This document shows positions 18,420-25,705 of a DNA stretch of 64,000 nt, piece by piece; positions within the stretch are counted from its first letter, which is position 1, and every line of letters starts with the position of its first letter. This DNA comes from HGM04593 sp045533955 (GTDB lineage Bacteria; Bacteroidota; Bacteroidia; Bacteroidales; Bacteroidaceae). The stretch covers positions 1 to 64,000 of the forward strand of contig JAZSIU010000047.1 of assembly GCA_045533955.1 (NCBI GenBank), given 5' to 3'. The notes beneath the pieces were generated by a model, which saw nothing but the letters and a program-made list of their open reading frames with translations, ran no database searches and had not been told where the DNA came from. The position numbers and the translations under genes are program-made.

Positions 18420-19583
18420 ATGTCGATACTTTATCATCTAATAATTCCTTTTTTGGTAGCATTTTTAGCAACATTATGGATTCACCCAAAGGTGCTAAAG
18501 ATTGCCATAATGAAGAATCTTGTCGATAACCCCGATGCACGCAAACTACAACGCCGCCCCACCCCCGTGATGGGAGGATTAGCCGTCTTTTTCGGCCTAC
18601 TGATAGGAATGTGTGCTTCGCAGCTCATCACCAAAGACTATATGTTCATATATCTGGCCGCAATGTCAATTATGCTCTACACGGGTACGATAGACGACAT
18701 TCTCGACCTCTCGCCGAGGCTCAGATTCGCCATTGAGATTGCCGTTGTTGTGCTGCTGATGGTAGTAACCAACCACTCAGTGAATAATTTCTTCGGGCTG
18801 TGGGGTGTTTACAGCATCCCCTATTGGTGCGCAGTGCCGCTTACCATAGTAGCCGCCGTCGGAATAATAAATGCCATAAACCTTATTGACGGCGTCAACG
18901 GCCTCTCGACGGGATTCTGTGTGATGGCCTGCTCGCTGTTTGCAATATTATTTGTACTCTCGGACAATATTCCGATGGCAATAATCGCAATGTCGGCAGC
19001 CGGTGCAATAATTCCTTTCTTTCTGCATAATGTCTTTGGGTACAACACCCGTATGTTCATCGGCGACGGCGGCGCGCTTGTAATGGGAATAATAATGTCT
19101 ATTTTCATTATGAACATTCTGTGTACAAATTCACTGAGTAGCGAGCTTGCCGACAAGAATATTGGACTTATTCCCTTCTGCCTTGCGGTTCTCTCAGTGC
19201 CCGTGTTCGACACGCTGCGCGTAATGTCGATGCGCATAATACGCGGAACATCGCCTTTCAATGCCGATAAAACCCATTTGCACCACCTATTTATCGACCT
19301 CGGATTCTCGCACATTGGAACTACATTCTCTATCCTCAGCCTGAATACTTTTGTTGTTCTTTGCTGGCTTGCAGCTTACCTGTTGGGCGCATCGGTAGAT
19401 GTTCAGCTTTATGTAGTTCTATTCTTCAGCATACTTATTACTTTTGTATTCTACCGTTTCACGCGTGTACAGATAAGGAAAAACACAAAAGTCTATAAAA
19501 TATTGCACTCTATCAGCAAATTCAGCCATTTTGAGAAAAAGAATTTCTGGAAAAAGTTAGAGACTTTTATTGATAAAATCTAA
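18420..19583 (+). CDS. Polyprenyl-phosphate glycosyl-1-phosphate transferase (WecA/TagO/MraY family)
   Basis: The 387-residue polytopic inner-membrane protein has about ten hydrophobic spans. Family motifs are clear: NPDARKLQRRPTPVMGG (about 39-55), the DDILDL aspartate motif (about 92-97), INLIDGVNGLS (about 157-167), the FIGDGGALVMG loop (about 217-227) and the DKTHLHHLFIDLG His motif (about 282-294). Such enzymes move a sugar-1-phosphate, often GlcNAc-1-P, from UDP-sugar to undecaprenyl phosphate and so begin O-antigen or capsule synthesis. It is encoded with upxY in a two-gene unit that ends in a 19-bp hairpin. The exact sugar is not predictable. Confidence 0.92.
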   Translation: MSILYHLIIPFLVAFLATLWIHPKVLKIAIMKNLVDNPDARKLQRRPTPVMGGLAVFFGLLIGMCASQLITKDYMFIYLAAMSIMLYTGTIDDILDLSPRLRFAIEIAVVVLLMVVTNHSVNNFFGLWGVYSIPYWCAVPLTIVAAVGIINAINLIDGVNGLSTGFCVMACSLFAILFVLSDNIPMAIIAMSAAGAIIPFFLHNVFGYNTRMFIGDGGALVMGIIMSIFIMNILCTNSLSSELADKNIGLIPFCLAVLSVPVFDTLRVMSMRIIRGTSPFNADKTHLHHLFIDLGFSHIGTTFSILSLNTFVVLCWLAAYLLGASVDVQLYVVLFFSILITFVFYRFTRVQIRKNTKVYKILHSISKFSHFEKKNFWKKLETFIDKI

Positions 19584-19601
19584 ACAAACATTAAGAATCT
19601 A

Positions 19602-19644
19602 AAATAACAGCCTGCAACAGGTAATCTGTTGCAGGCTGTTATTT
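19602..19644. terminator. Strong bidirectional terminator
   Basis: A perfect 19-bp stem pairs 19602-19620 with 19626-19644 (core ACAGCCTGCAACAG), with a five-base loop and A/T flanks. It serves the converging wecA-like and DUF5103 genes. Confidence 0.9.
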
Positions 19645-19674
19645 ATTGTCAGAGCAATAAAGCCCCAGCTTTTT

Positions 19675-20916
19675 TTAGTAGCTGAAATTTATCTGCTGCA
19701 CGGCTATGAGCTTATCGTATCGGGCACCAAACTCACGATGATAAACAAAGATGAGATACTCATTTTCGGTGTTAAAAAAATCGCCCTCGGCGGCAGAGGT
19801 CAGCGCCTTGCTGTGGCCTTCGGGCAGCCACACGTAACGATAGTTGTGAACGCCGAATTTCATCAGTTGCGAGCTTAGATAGGCCCCCGAGGCATAGTCG
19901 TAAACAAGAATATTGCTATCGGTAAAAACATTGCCCCAATAATCGCCCAAAAGATAATAGTTGCCACCGCTGCGAAAGGGAGCATCAAGTCTGAAATGAA
20001 CAAGGGCATAGTCGGCCTCAATGGCACTGCCATAGCCCTCGAGGGTGTTTGTGTAGAAGCGTCCATTCTCGTCGCGGGCATTAGTGTAGGAACGCGAAGG
20101 AGCATCGGCGTAGAGTTCGGCGTGATAACAGGGGTCAAGAAAAACAATGCGCTCCACGTTCATTCCCGGACGATGCGGGTCGGTGAGTTCGAATCGTCGA
20201 TACTCGTTACCTGCATCGAATATAAGTTCCCTTTTATGAACATATTCCAAGCGGTCGGCCGTAATATACGTGGGCTTTATCGCCTCGACAAAATTATCGA
20301 GGCGGCGATTCTGAAACACTCTTACTTTCACATCGGTTGCCGGCGATGATATATTATAGCCAGCATAATCGACCACAAAGCTAAGCTGCTGATGAGTATT
20401 GTTGCGGTCAATCTCTGTATCGGAGCTCACGCGGGCCTCGACCCTGACGCGCGGCTCCACCACCGCAAAGCCAAATACCGCCACGGGCGAAGAGCCGCCG
20501 GCCTCGTCATCGTAAATCTCGACCTTATAATTGCCCGAGACCTTTGGAGCAACATCCTCGTTGGGCAGAGAGAATTGGTAACGTGTATATAATTGTGTAG
20601 TATTTTCGGAATTTTGCCAATCGTCGATGGGACGGTCGTTGAAGCCCTCGAGATAATCTATCGGCATAAGCTCCGAGGCCGACCAATCGGCAGCGCAGTG
20701 CACCAGACGATAGGTGTAACGGCGATAGGTGTGCGAGAGCTCGTCGAACGAGAAGAGAATCTCGTCGTCGCTGTCGAGATTCAGCACAGGGGGTGCCCCC
20801 CACTGCTCGTTCACCTCCATTTGCAGGGAGCGAATATTGGAGGCGTACGAGCGCGTAAATTGCGCGGCGAGCGTCAAAGGCAGCAAAGAAAAGAGAAAGA
20901 ATAGTATTCTGAGCAT
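19675..20916 (-). CDS. DUF5103 (type IX secretion plug-like) protein
   Basis: The 413-residue exported protein starts with a signal peptide (about 1-18, LLPLTLAAQ). The rest is beta-rich and matches what I recall of DUF5103: an N-terminal domain with LNLDSDDEILFSFDEL and HCAADWSAS, followed by YTRYQFSLPNEDV and the C-terminal FNTENEYLIFVYHREFGARY. Proteins with this domain have been described as plugs of the SprA channel of type IX secretion in Flavobacteria; many Bacteroidales encode it without an obvious full secretion system. It is a single gene, converging on the wecA-like gene across a shared terminator. Confidence 0.82.
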   Translation of the reverse strand: MLRILFFLFSLLPLTLAAQFTRSYASNIRSLQMEVNEQWGAPPVLNLDSDDEILFSFDELSHTYRRYTYRLVHCAADWSASELMPIDYLEGFNDRPIDDWQNSENTTQLYTRYQFSLPNEDVAPKVSGNYKVEIYDDEAGGSSPVAVFGFAVVEPRVRVEARVSSDTEIDRNNTHQQLSFVVDYAGYNISSPATDVKVRVFQNRRLDNFVEAIKPTYITADRLEYVHKRELIFDAGNEYRRFELTDPHRPGMNVERIVFLDPCYHAELYADAPSRSYTNARDENGRFYTNTLEGYGSAIEADYALVHFRLDAPFRSGGNYYLLGDYWGNVFTDSNILVYDYASGAYLSSQLMKFGVHNYRYVWLPEGHSKALTSAAEGDFFNTENEYLIFVYHREFGARYDKLIAVQQINFSY

Positions 20917-20971
20917 AGATGTTTTTTTCTTATTTCGTTGCTAAGTTAAGCAAATAAACCGAAAAAGTGCG

Positions 20972-21166
20972 TATATTTATTGTAAACAGTGAATATATAC
21001 TGCACTCGCTGTGATAAACACTAAAATAAATTTTGTGTTTCTCGCTCGCATTTTAAATATTTGAGATAAATCTCGAATATACACTGCGCTCGCTGTGTAA
21101 AATATTGAAGTAAACTTCATATTTTTCGCTCGCTTGTTCGTATATTTGCTGCAAACAGTAAATATA
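20972..21166 (+). repeat. Array of five TAAA/CAAA-looped stem-loops ending in the DUF1460 promoter
   Basis: Two kinds of stem-loop alternate. Type A: TATATTTATTG / CAGTGAATATA (20972-20997), ATATTTGAGA / TCTCGAATAT (21057-21080) and TATATTTGCTG / CAGTAAATATA (21141-21166, containing the -7 box TATATTTG). Type B: AAACACTAAAA / TTTTGTGTTT (21016-21040) and AAAATATTGAAG / CTTCATATTTTT (21099-21126). Loops are TAAA, or CAAA in the last copy. Linkers repeat too: CTGCACTCGCTGTG and CTGCGCTCGCTGTG after A, CTCGCTCGC and TCGCTCGCTTG after B. The unit length is about 84 bases. Transcription from the last A copy would run into the DUF1460 gene (ATG 21176). Confidence 0.85.
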
Positions 21167-21175
21167 ACCCACAAG

Positions 21176-22018
21176 ATGAGAGCAGCCCGAAGAATAATAA
21201 CCACTATAACACTGCTTACTCTCTGCGCAGCCGCCGTAGCACAGAGAGTATATACCCCGCACGACAGCACCTACATTGAAAAAGTGCTGCGCGAGTGTAC
21301 ACAATCGGCCTCGACACTCGAGGTTGCTTCGCACTTCTTGGCGCGTCCTTACGTTGCATCCACGCTCGATAGTTGCACAAGAGAGAGGCTCGTCGTAAAT
21401 ACCCGTTCATTCGACTGCACAACTTTTGTCGAGACTATCACAGCCATTACACTGACCGCACGCAGTGGCGGGGATAATAATTTCGACTGCTTCTGCAGCA
21501 CACTCTGCAATCTACGCTACCGCAGCGGCCTGTGCGATGGCTATGCGAGCCGCCTGCACTATATTTCGCAGTGGATTACCGACAGTGCAAAAAAAGGCAA
21601 AATAGACGAGATTATCACCGACGCACACACAGCCACCCAATGGCTGAACCTCAATTTTATGAGCAGCCACCCCGGCAGCTACCCGCAACTAAAGGCCGAT
21701 GAGACGCTTCTCTCCCGCATCCGTGAGTACGAAAAGCCCTTCCGCGGCACAGCAATAAAATACATTCCCAAGAGCGCGTTAAACGGCGGACGCGACAGAT
21801 TATGCATCGAGGATGGCGATATTTTGGCCATAGTAACCTCTATCGAAGGGCTCGACGTCAGCCACATTGGCTTTGCAAAATGGATAGACGGCCATCTGCA
21901 CCTTGTACACGCATCAAGCGCGGTGGGAGCGACAATTGTCGATGAGCAGACGCTATACAACTATATGCGCACGAAAAAGAAGAATCTGGGCGTGCGGGTC
22001 TTCAGACTTCAGAGATAA
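21176..22018 (+). CDS. DUF1460 N-acetylmuramoyl-L-alanine amidase-like protein
   Basis: The 280-residue exported protein has a signal peptide (about 1-22, ending AVAQ) followed by a DUF1460 domain, an NlpC/P60-related fold found in Bacteroidetes. The likely catalytic Cys is in SFDCTTFVETI (about 77-87) and the His in DVSHIGFAKW (about 237-246), followed by HLVHASS. Such proteins are thought to act on peptidoglycan fragments in the periplasm. The frame extends upstream to TTG 21134, but that is inside the promoter hairpin, so ATG 21176 is chosen. Its last 10 bases overlap the convergent gene on the other strand. Confidence 0.85.
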   Translation: MRAARRIITTITLLTLCAAAVAQRVYTPHDSTYIEKVLRECTQSASTLEVASHFLARPYVASTLDSCTRERLVVNTRSFDCTTFVETITAITLTARSGGDNNFDCFCSTLCNLRYRSGLCDGYASRLHYISQWITDSAKKGKIDEIITDAHTATQWLNLNFMSSHPGSYPQLKADETLLSRIREYEKPFRGTAIKYIPKSALNGGRDRLCIEDGDILAIVTSIEGLDVSHIGFAKWIDGHLHLVHASSAVGATIVDEQTLYNYMRTKKKNLGVRVFRLQR

Positions 22019-23076
22019 AATTTTCCAGTTGCCTTATATACCTGCCAACGCATTTTCAGTCTGCGCACAAGATTCAACGGCTTTTTTTTGAGCCGTCCCT
22101 TGTGGTGGGCAATAAAGTCATCGACGGCATCGAGCACGCGCGCCGAATTTTGTCCGTCGCGGTGTCCCTCGTGATGCGCCGTGTAAGCAAAAATTTTATC
22201 CATCAGTTCTTTTGGACGTGTAAGCGCCTTTTCAATAGCCGGGCCAATCTCTTCCTCGCAGCGAACATCCAGCAAGAAATCTCCGGGACGCGTGTTTCTG
22301 TACGTAACCACAGGCTTATCCATAAGCATAAACTCGACTATTATGGACGAGGTGTCGCACAACAGCACATCTGCTTTTCGATAGGTGTTTGCGCCGTCAA
22401 TATCGCGGAAAATCTGCACATTTTTATGTTTTTCGGCCATAGCCATATAGTCGGCAATAAGCCGAGGGTCGTTCAGCTTTGGGTGAAAAGTAATAATCCA
22501 ATCCCACTCCTTTGCCGAAGCTAATTTTTCAATCTGCGGCAACAGTATCGCAGCCGATGAGATTCCCTTTGTAAAGGTTGTTCCATAGAGGATTGTGGGA
22601 CGATGGCTGCGCCGAATGGGCTGTGAGGGCTCGGTGTAAAAATCATCTACCTTACACCACCCCGTCTCATAGACCTTGAAGAATCCAAGCTCGGCCTCGA
22701 GTTTTTTGAATTGCGGTGTGCTGCTGGGCCCCTGCGTACAATAAATATCGAACCATCCGCGGATGGAGAAATGGTCATCGCGCGTCTGGGAGCGTTTATT
22801 TATCGGGTAGCCGTGAAAAAGAGCCACTTTTACGCCGGGGAAAAAGTCGTAAATGTAATTACCCGGGGCAAAGACAGCTATGGGCGAATATTGCATCACC
22901 TCCTCTATCGTGTGCAGCCTTTTTTCGTTATCTGAGAGCCGGTCGGGGCAGCCGTCCTCAAGGAACCACGCAACCTCGTCGCCCCTGCGCCAAATTTCCC
23001 TCTGCAAAGGACGTAATATTGTATATGAATATGATAATGTTACAAAAAACAGATATCGCTTGCCCATATAATCCAT
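22009..23076 (-). CDS. CDP-glycerol:glycerophosphotransferase-like protein
   Basis: The 355-residue protein resembles the C-terminal catalytic domain of the TagF/TagB group: YGTTFTKG near 168-175, TFHPKLNDPR (about 198-207) and the diagnostic ADVLLCDTSSIIVEFMLMDK (about 236-255), followed by RPGD. In Gram-positives such enzymes polymerise teichoic acid. In Bacteroidales, homologues are found among surface-polysaccharide genes and probably transfer a glycerol- or polyol-phosphate substituent. There is no signal peptide, and it should act on the cytoplasmic face. The frame opens at GTG 23130 but MDYMGKRYLFF at 23076 is the likely start. Its 3' end overlaps the convergent DUF1460 gene by 10 bases. 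Confidence 0.82.
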   Translation of the reverse strand: MDYMGKRYLFFVTLSYSYTILRPLQREIWRRGDEVAWFLEDGCPDRLSDNEKRLHTIEEVMQYSPIAVFAPGNYIYDFFPGVKVALFHGYPINKRSQTRDDHFSIRGWFDIYCTQGPSSTPQFKKLEAELGFFKVYETGWCKVDDFYTEPSQPIRRSHRPTILYGTTFTKGISSAAILLPQIEKLASAKEWDWIITFHPKLNDPRLIADYMAMAEKHKNVQIFRDIDGANTYRKADVLLCDTSSIIVEFMLMDKPVVTYRNTRPGDFLLDVRCEEEIGPAIEKALTRPKELMDKIFAYTAHHEGHRDGQNSARVLDAVDDFIAHHKGRLKKKPLNLVRRLKMRWQVYKATGKFYL

Positions 23077-23162
23077 TATTTTATGTTTCTTTAATAATAA
23101 ATGCCGACGGATGAATCTCTCGACACTCACACACCGCTAACGGTTCCTATTAAATAATATAA

Positions 23163-23202
23163 AACAATCGCATAGGCCACAGAGAGAGCATACGCGATTG
23201 TT
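23163..23202 (-). terminator. Terminator of the OmpA-family gene
   Basis: AACAATCGC (23163-23171) pairs with GCGATTGTT (23194-23202). On the minus strand the stem is followed by TTTTATATTATTTAAT. Confidence 0.65.
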
Positions 23203-23222
23203 ATTCAATCTAAAAAAAAGTC

Positions 23223-23912
23223 TTATTCGAGTTGTCCGCTCTTGGCAGCGTTAATCATAGCCTCGCTGGCATACATATAAACCTCGACACGACGATTCTG
23301 TGCACGTCCTGCGGCTGTTGAGTTGTCGGCAACAGGCTCTTTAGAGCCGAATCCCTCGACATTCTTAATCTGCTTCGACGACACACCGAGAGACTTCAGA
23401 TACTCGGCCACAGAATTGGCACGGTTCATCGAGAGAGGGTCGTTGATGGCGTCGCTACCCGTCGAATCGGTGTGTCCGAAGATGGCAACGTCGGCATCGT
23501 TATACTCTTTGAGCACCTGAGCAAACTGCGCGAGGTTCTTCTTGGCTGCGTCGTTAAGATTGTACTTGTTTGTAGCAAAAAGAACACCCGAGTCGAACGT
23601 AACCTTTACGGCTGTAAGATTATTGGCATCGGTAATAGTCTCAACAGTAGCACTCTGAATCTCGGCAGCAGCCTCGGCAGCCTTGTCCATACGACGACCG
23701 ATTATGGCACCGGTTCCTGCACCAACAGCAGTACCCACAGCAGCGCCAATGGCTTTATCGCCCGCAAAATGGCCCACCAAAAGACCAAGAGCAGCACCAC
23801 CGGCAGCACCAATCAAGCTACCTTTTGCCGTATTATTAAAAGAACTGCATCCGCTAAAAACGATGAGTGCGCACAAAGCAACACAAATTGATTTCAAAAA
23901 ATTAACTTTCAT
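23223..23912 (-). CDS. OmpA-family lipoprotein with glycine-zipper segment
   Basis: The 229-residue lipoprotein has signal VALCALIVFSGC with lipid-acceptor Cys21. A Gly/Ala-rich zipper (GAAGGAALGLLVGHFAGDKAI, about 34-54, and AVGTAVGAGTGAIIG) probably inserts in or contacts a membrane. The C-terminal OmpA-like domain (about 95-215) carries the peptidoglycan-binding signature GHTDSTGSDAIND and LSMNRANSVAEYLKSLGV, with Asp and Arg positions conserved. It therefore ties the outer membrane to the cell wall. A TATCTTCG box lies on the minus strand at 23977-23970 and a terminator follows the gene; it is transcribed alone. Confidence 0.93.
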   Translation of the reverse strand: MKVNFLKSICVALCALIVFSGCSSFNNTAKGSLIGAAGGAALGLLVGHFAGDKAIGAAVGTAVGAGTGAIIGRRMDKAAEAAAEIQSATVETITDANNLTAVKVTFDSGVLFATNKYNLNDAAKKNLAQFAQVLKEYNDADVAIFGHTDSTGSDAINDPLSMNRANSVAEYLKSLGVSSKQIKNVEGFGSKEPVADNSTAAGRAQNRRVEVYMYASEAMINAAKSGQLE

Positions 23913-23969
23913 ACCTTATATAATTTATTTAGTAACCATTGCTTAACCTTAAATACTCAAGACCTGCGG

Positions 23970-23977
23970 CGAAGATA
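23970..23977 (-). promoter_or_regulatory. -7 box upstream of the OmpA-family gene
   Basis: Minus-strand TATCTTCG at 23977-23970, a variant of TAnnTTTG, 58 bases upstream of the ATG at 23912. Confidence 0.4.
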
Positions 23978-24033
23978 CGAAAAAAATCTCTTATAACAAC
24001 ACCGAACACAGAGCGTATATAAATATATTTTTG

Positions 24034-24049
24034 TATTTTTGCAAAAATA
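24034..24049 (+). promoter_or_regulatory. Palindromic -7 box of proS
   Basis: TATTTTTG (24034-24041) is followed directly by its inverse complement CAAAAATA. The same 16-base palindrome occurs at 59791-59806 upstream of the sulfatase operon. The proS ATG is 32 bases further on. Confidence 0.55.
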
Positions 24050-24080
24050 TAGTGCGAAGATACAAAAAACAAACAATAAT

Positions 24081-25559
24081 ATGGCAGAATTAAAAGATTT
24101 AACCAAACGCAGCGAGAGTTACTCACAGTGGTACAACGACCTTGTAATAAAAGCCGACCTTGCCGAGCAATCGCCCGTGCGCGGCTGTATGGTGATAAAG
24201 CCTTACGGCTACGCAATATGGGAGAAGATACAGCGCACGCTCGACGATATGTTCAAAGAGACAGGCCACGTAAACGCCTATTTTCCCCTGCTTATTCCAA
24301 AATCGTTCCTCAGCCGCGAGGCCGAGCACGTCGAGGGATTCGCCAAGGAGTGTGCCGTTGTAACCCACTACCGTCTTAAAAACTCGGCCGATGGCAGCGG
24401 AGTAGTTGTTGACCCCGCAGCCAAGCTCGAGGAGGAGATGATAATCCGCCCCACATCCGAGACAATCATCTGGAGCACATACAAGAATTGGATACAATCG
24501 TACCGCGACCTCCCCATTATGGTCAACCAATGGGCCAACGTAATGCGTTGGGAGATGCGCACCCGTCTGTTCCTGCGCACCGCCGAGTTTCTGTGGCAAG
24601 AGGGCCACACAGCCCACGCCACAAAAGAGGAGGCCGAGAAAGAGGCACAGACAATGCTCCACGTATATAACGACTTTGCCAACAACTATATGGCACTGCC
24701 CGTCATAATGGGCGTAAAATCGGCCAACGAGCGCTTCGCCGGCGCCCTCGACACATACACAATCGAGGGACTTATGCAGGATGGAAAAGCCCTTCAGTGC
24801 GGAACATCACACTTCCTCGGACAGAATTTCGCAAAGGCCTTCAACGTACAATTTGTCGATAAGAACAACAAACTCGACTACGTGTGGGCAACCTCTTGGG
24901 GCGTATCCACCCGTCTTATGGGCGCACTCATAATGACCCACTCCGACGACAACGGCCTTGTGCTGCCCCCCGCCCTCGCCCCCATACAAGTGGTAATTAT
25001 CCCCATCTACAAGAATCAGGCCCAGCTCGACACAATAGACGCAAAAGTATCCGAGCTCACAGCCGAGTTGCGCAAAATGGGCATCAGCGTAAAATATGAC
25101 AATGCCGACAACCGTCGTCCCGGATTCAAATTTGCCGACTACGAGCTCAAAGGCGTTCCCGTGCGCCTCGTGCTTGGTGCACGCGACCTCGAGAATGGCA
25201 CAATAGAGGTGATGCGCCGCGACACACTGCAAAAGGAGACACGTAGCATCGACGGCATTACAACCTACGTAAAAGAGTTGCTCGACGACATACAGAAGAA
25301 TCTGCATAAGAAAGCCCTCGATATGCGCGAGGCCAACACACGCAGCGTCGATACATACGACGAGTTTAAAGTCGAGATTGAGAAAGGCGGCTTTATCCTT
25401 GCCCATTGGGACGGCACCCCCGAGACCGAGGAGCAGATAAAGAACGACACAAAGGCCACAATCCGCTGTATCCCCATAGGCTGGGACGAGACACCCGGCA
25501 CCTGTATGGTAACCGGTAAGCCCTCGGCACGTCGCGTACTCTTTGCACGAGCCTACTAA
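24081..25559 (+). CDS. proS: Prolyl-tRNA synthetase (short, archaeal/eukaryote-type)
   Basis: The 492-residue class II synthetase charges tRNA-Pro. Motif 2 (TAEFLWQEGHTAHA, about 171-184) and motif 3 (TSWGVSTRLMGALIM, about 272-286) are present. The protein lacks the roughly 180-residue editing insertion of the long bacterial type and has the zinc-binding-type C-terminus ending LFARAY, as usual in Bacteroidetes. The longest frame starts at TTG 24039, but MAELKDLTKR at ATG 24081 is preferred. A promoter lies just upstream and a strong hairpin downstream, so the gene is monocistronic. Confidence 0.96.
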   Translation: MAELKDLTKRSESYSQWYNDLVIKADLAEQSPVRGCMVIKPYGYAIWEKIQRTLDDMFKETGHVNAYFPLLIPKSFLSREAEHVEGFAKECAVVTHYRLKNSADGSGVVVDPAAKLEEEMIIRPTSETIIWSTYKNWIQSYRDLPIMVNQWANVMRWEMRTRLFLRTAEFLWQEGHTAHATKEEAEKEAQTMLHVYNDFANNYMALPVIMGVKSANERFAGALDTYTIEGLMQDGKALQCGTSHFLGQNFAKAFNVQFVDKNNKLDYVWATSWGVSTRLMGALIMTHSDDNGLVLPPALAPIQVVIIPIYKNQAQLDTIDAKVSELTAELRKMGISVKYDNADNRRPGFKFADYELKGVPVRLVLGARDLENGTIEVMRRDTLQKETRSIDGITTYVKELLDDIQKNLHKKALDMREANTRSVDTYDEFKVEIEKGGFILAHWDGTPETEEQIKNDTKATIRCIPIGWDETPGTCMVTGKPSARRVLFARAY

Positions 25560-25626
25560 ACTAAAACACCTCTTGCACCCAAAGAACTTAAAACTCGGGC
25601 GTGCCATAGGATAAAAGACAAAAAAG

Positions 25627-25668
25627 CCCTGCCCCATTTGTTAAATTTCATCAACAAATGAGGCAGGG
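25627..25668 (+). terminator. Terminator of proS
   Basis: CCCTGCCCCATTTGTT (25627-25642) pairs with AACAAATGAGGCAGGG (25653-25668), 16 positions with one C-A mismatch, then an A/T-rich tail. Confidence 0.85.
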
Positions 25669-25705
25669 GTAAATTATTTTCAAACACATTTCAAATAACA
25701 GAATT

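Noticed and set aside
21460..21480. GGCGGGGATAATAAT shared with the 2.8 kb hairpin
   Set aside because: It lies inside the DUF1460 coding sequence without the second arm, so it is most likely a chance match.
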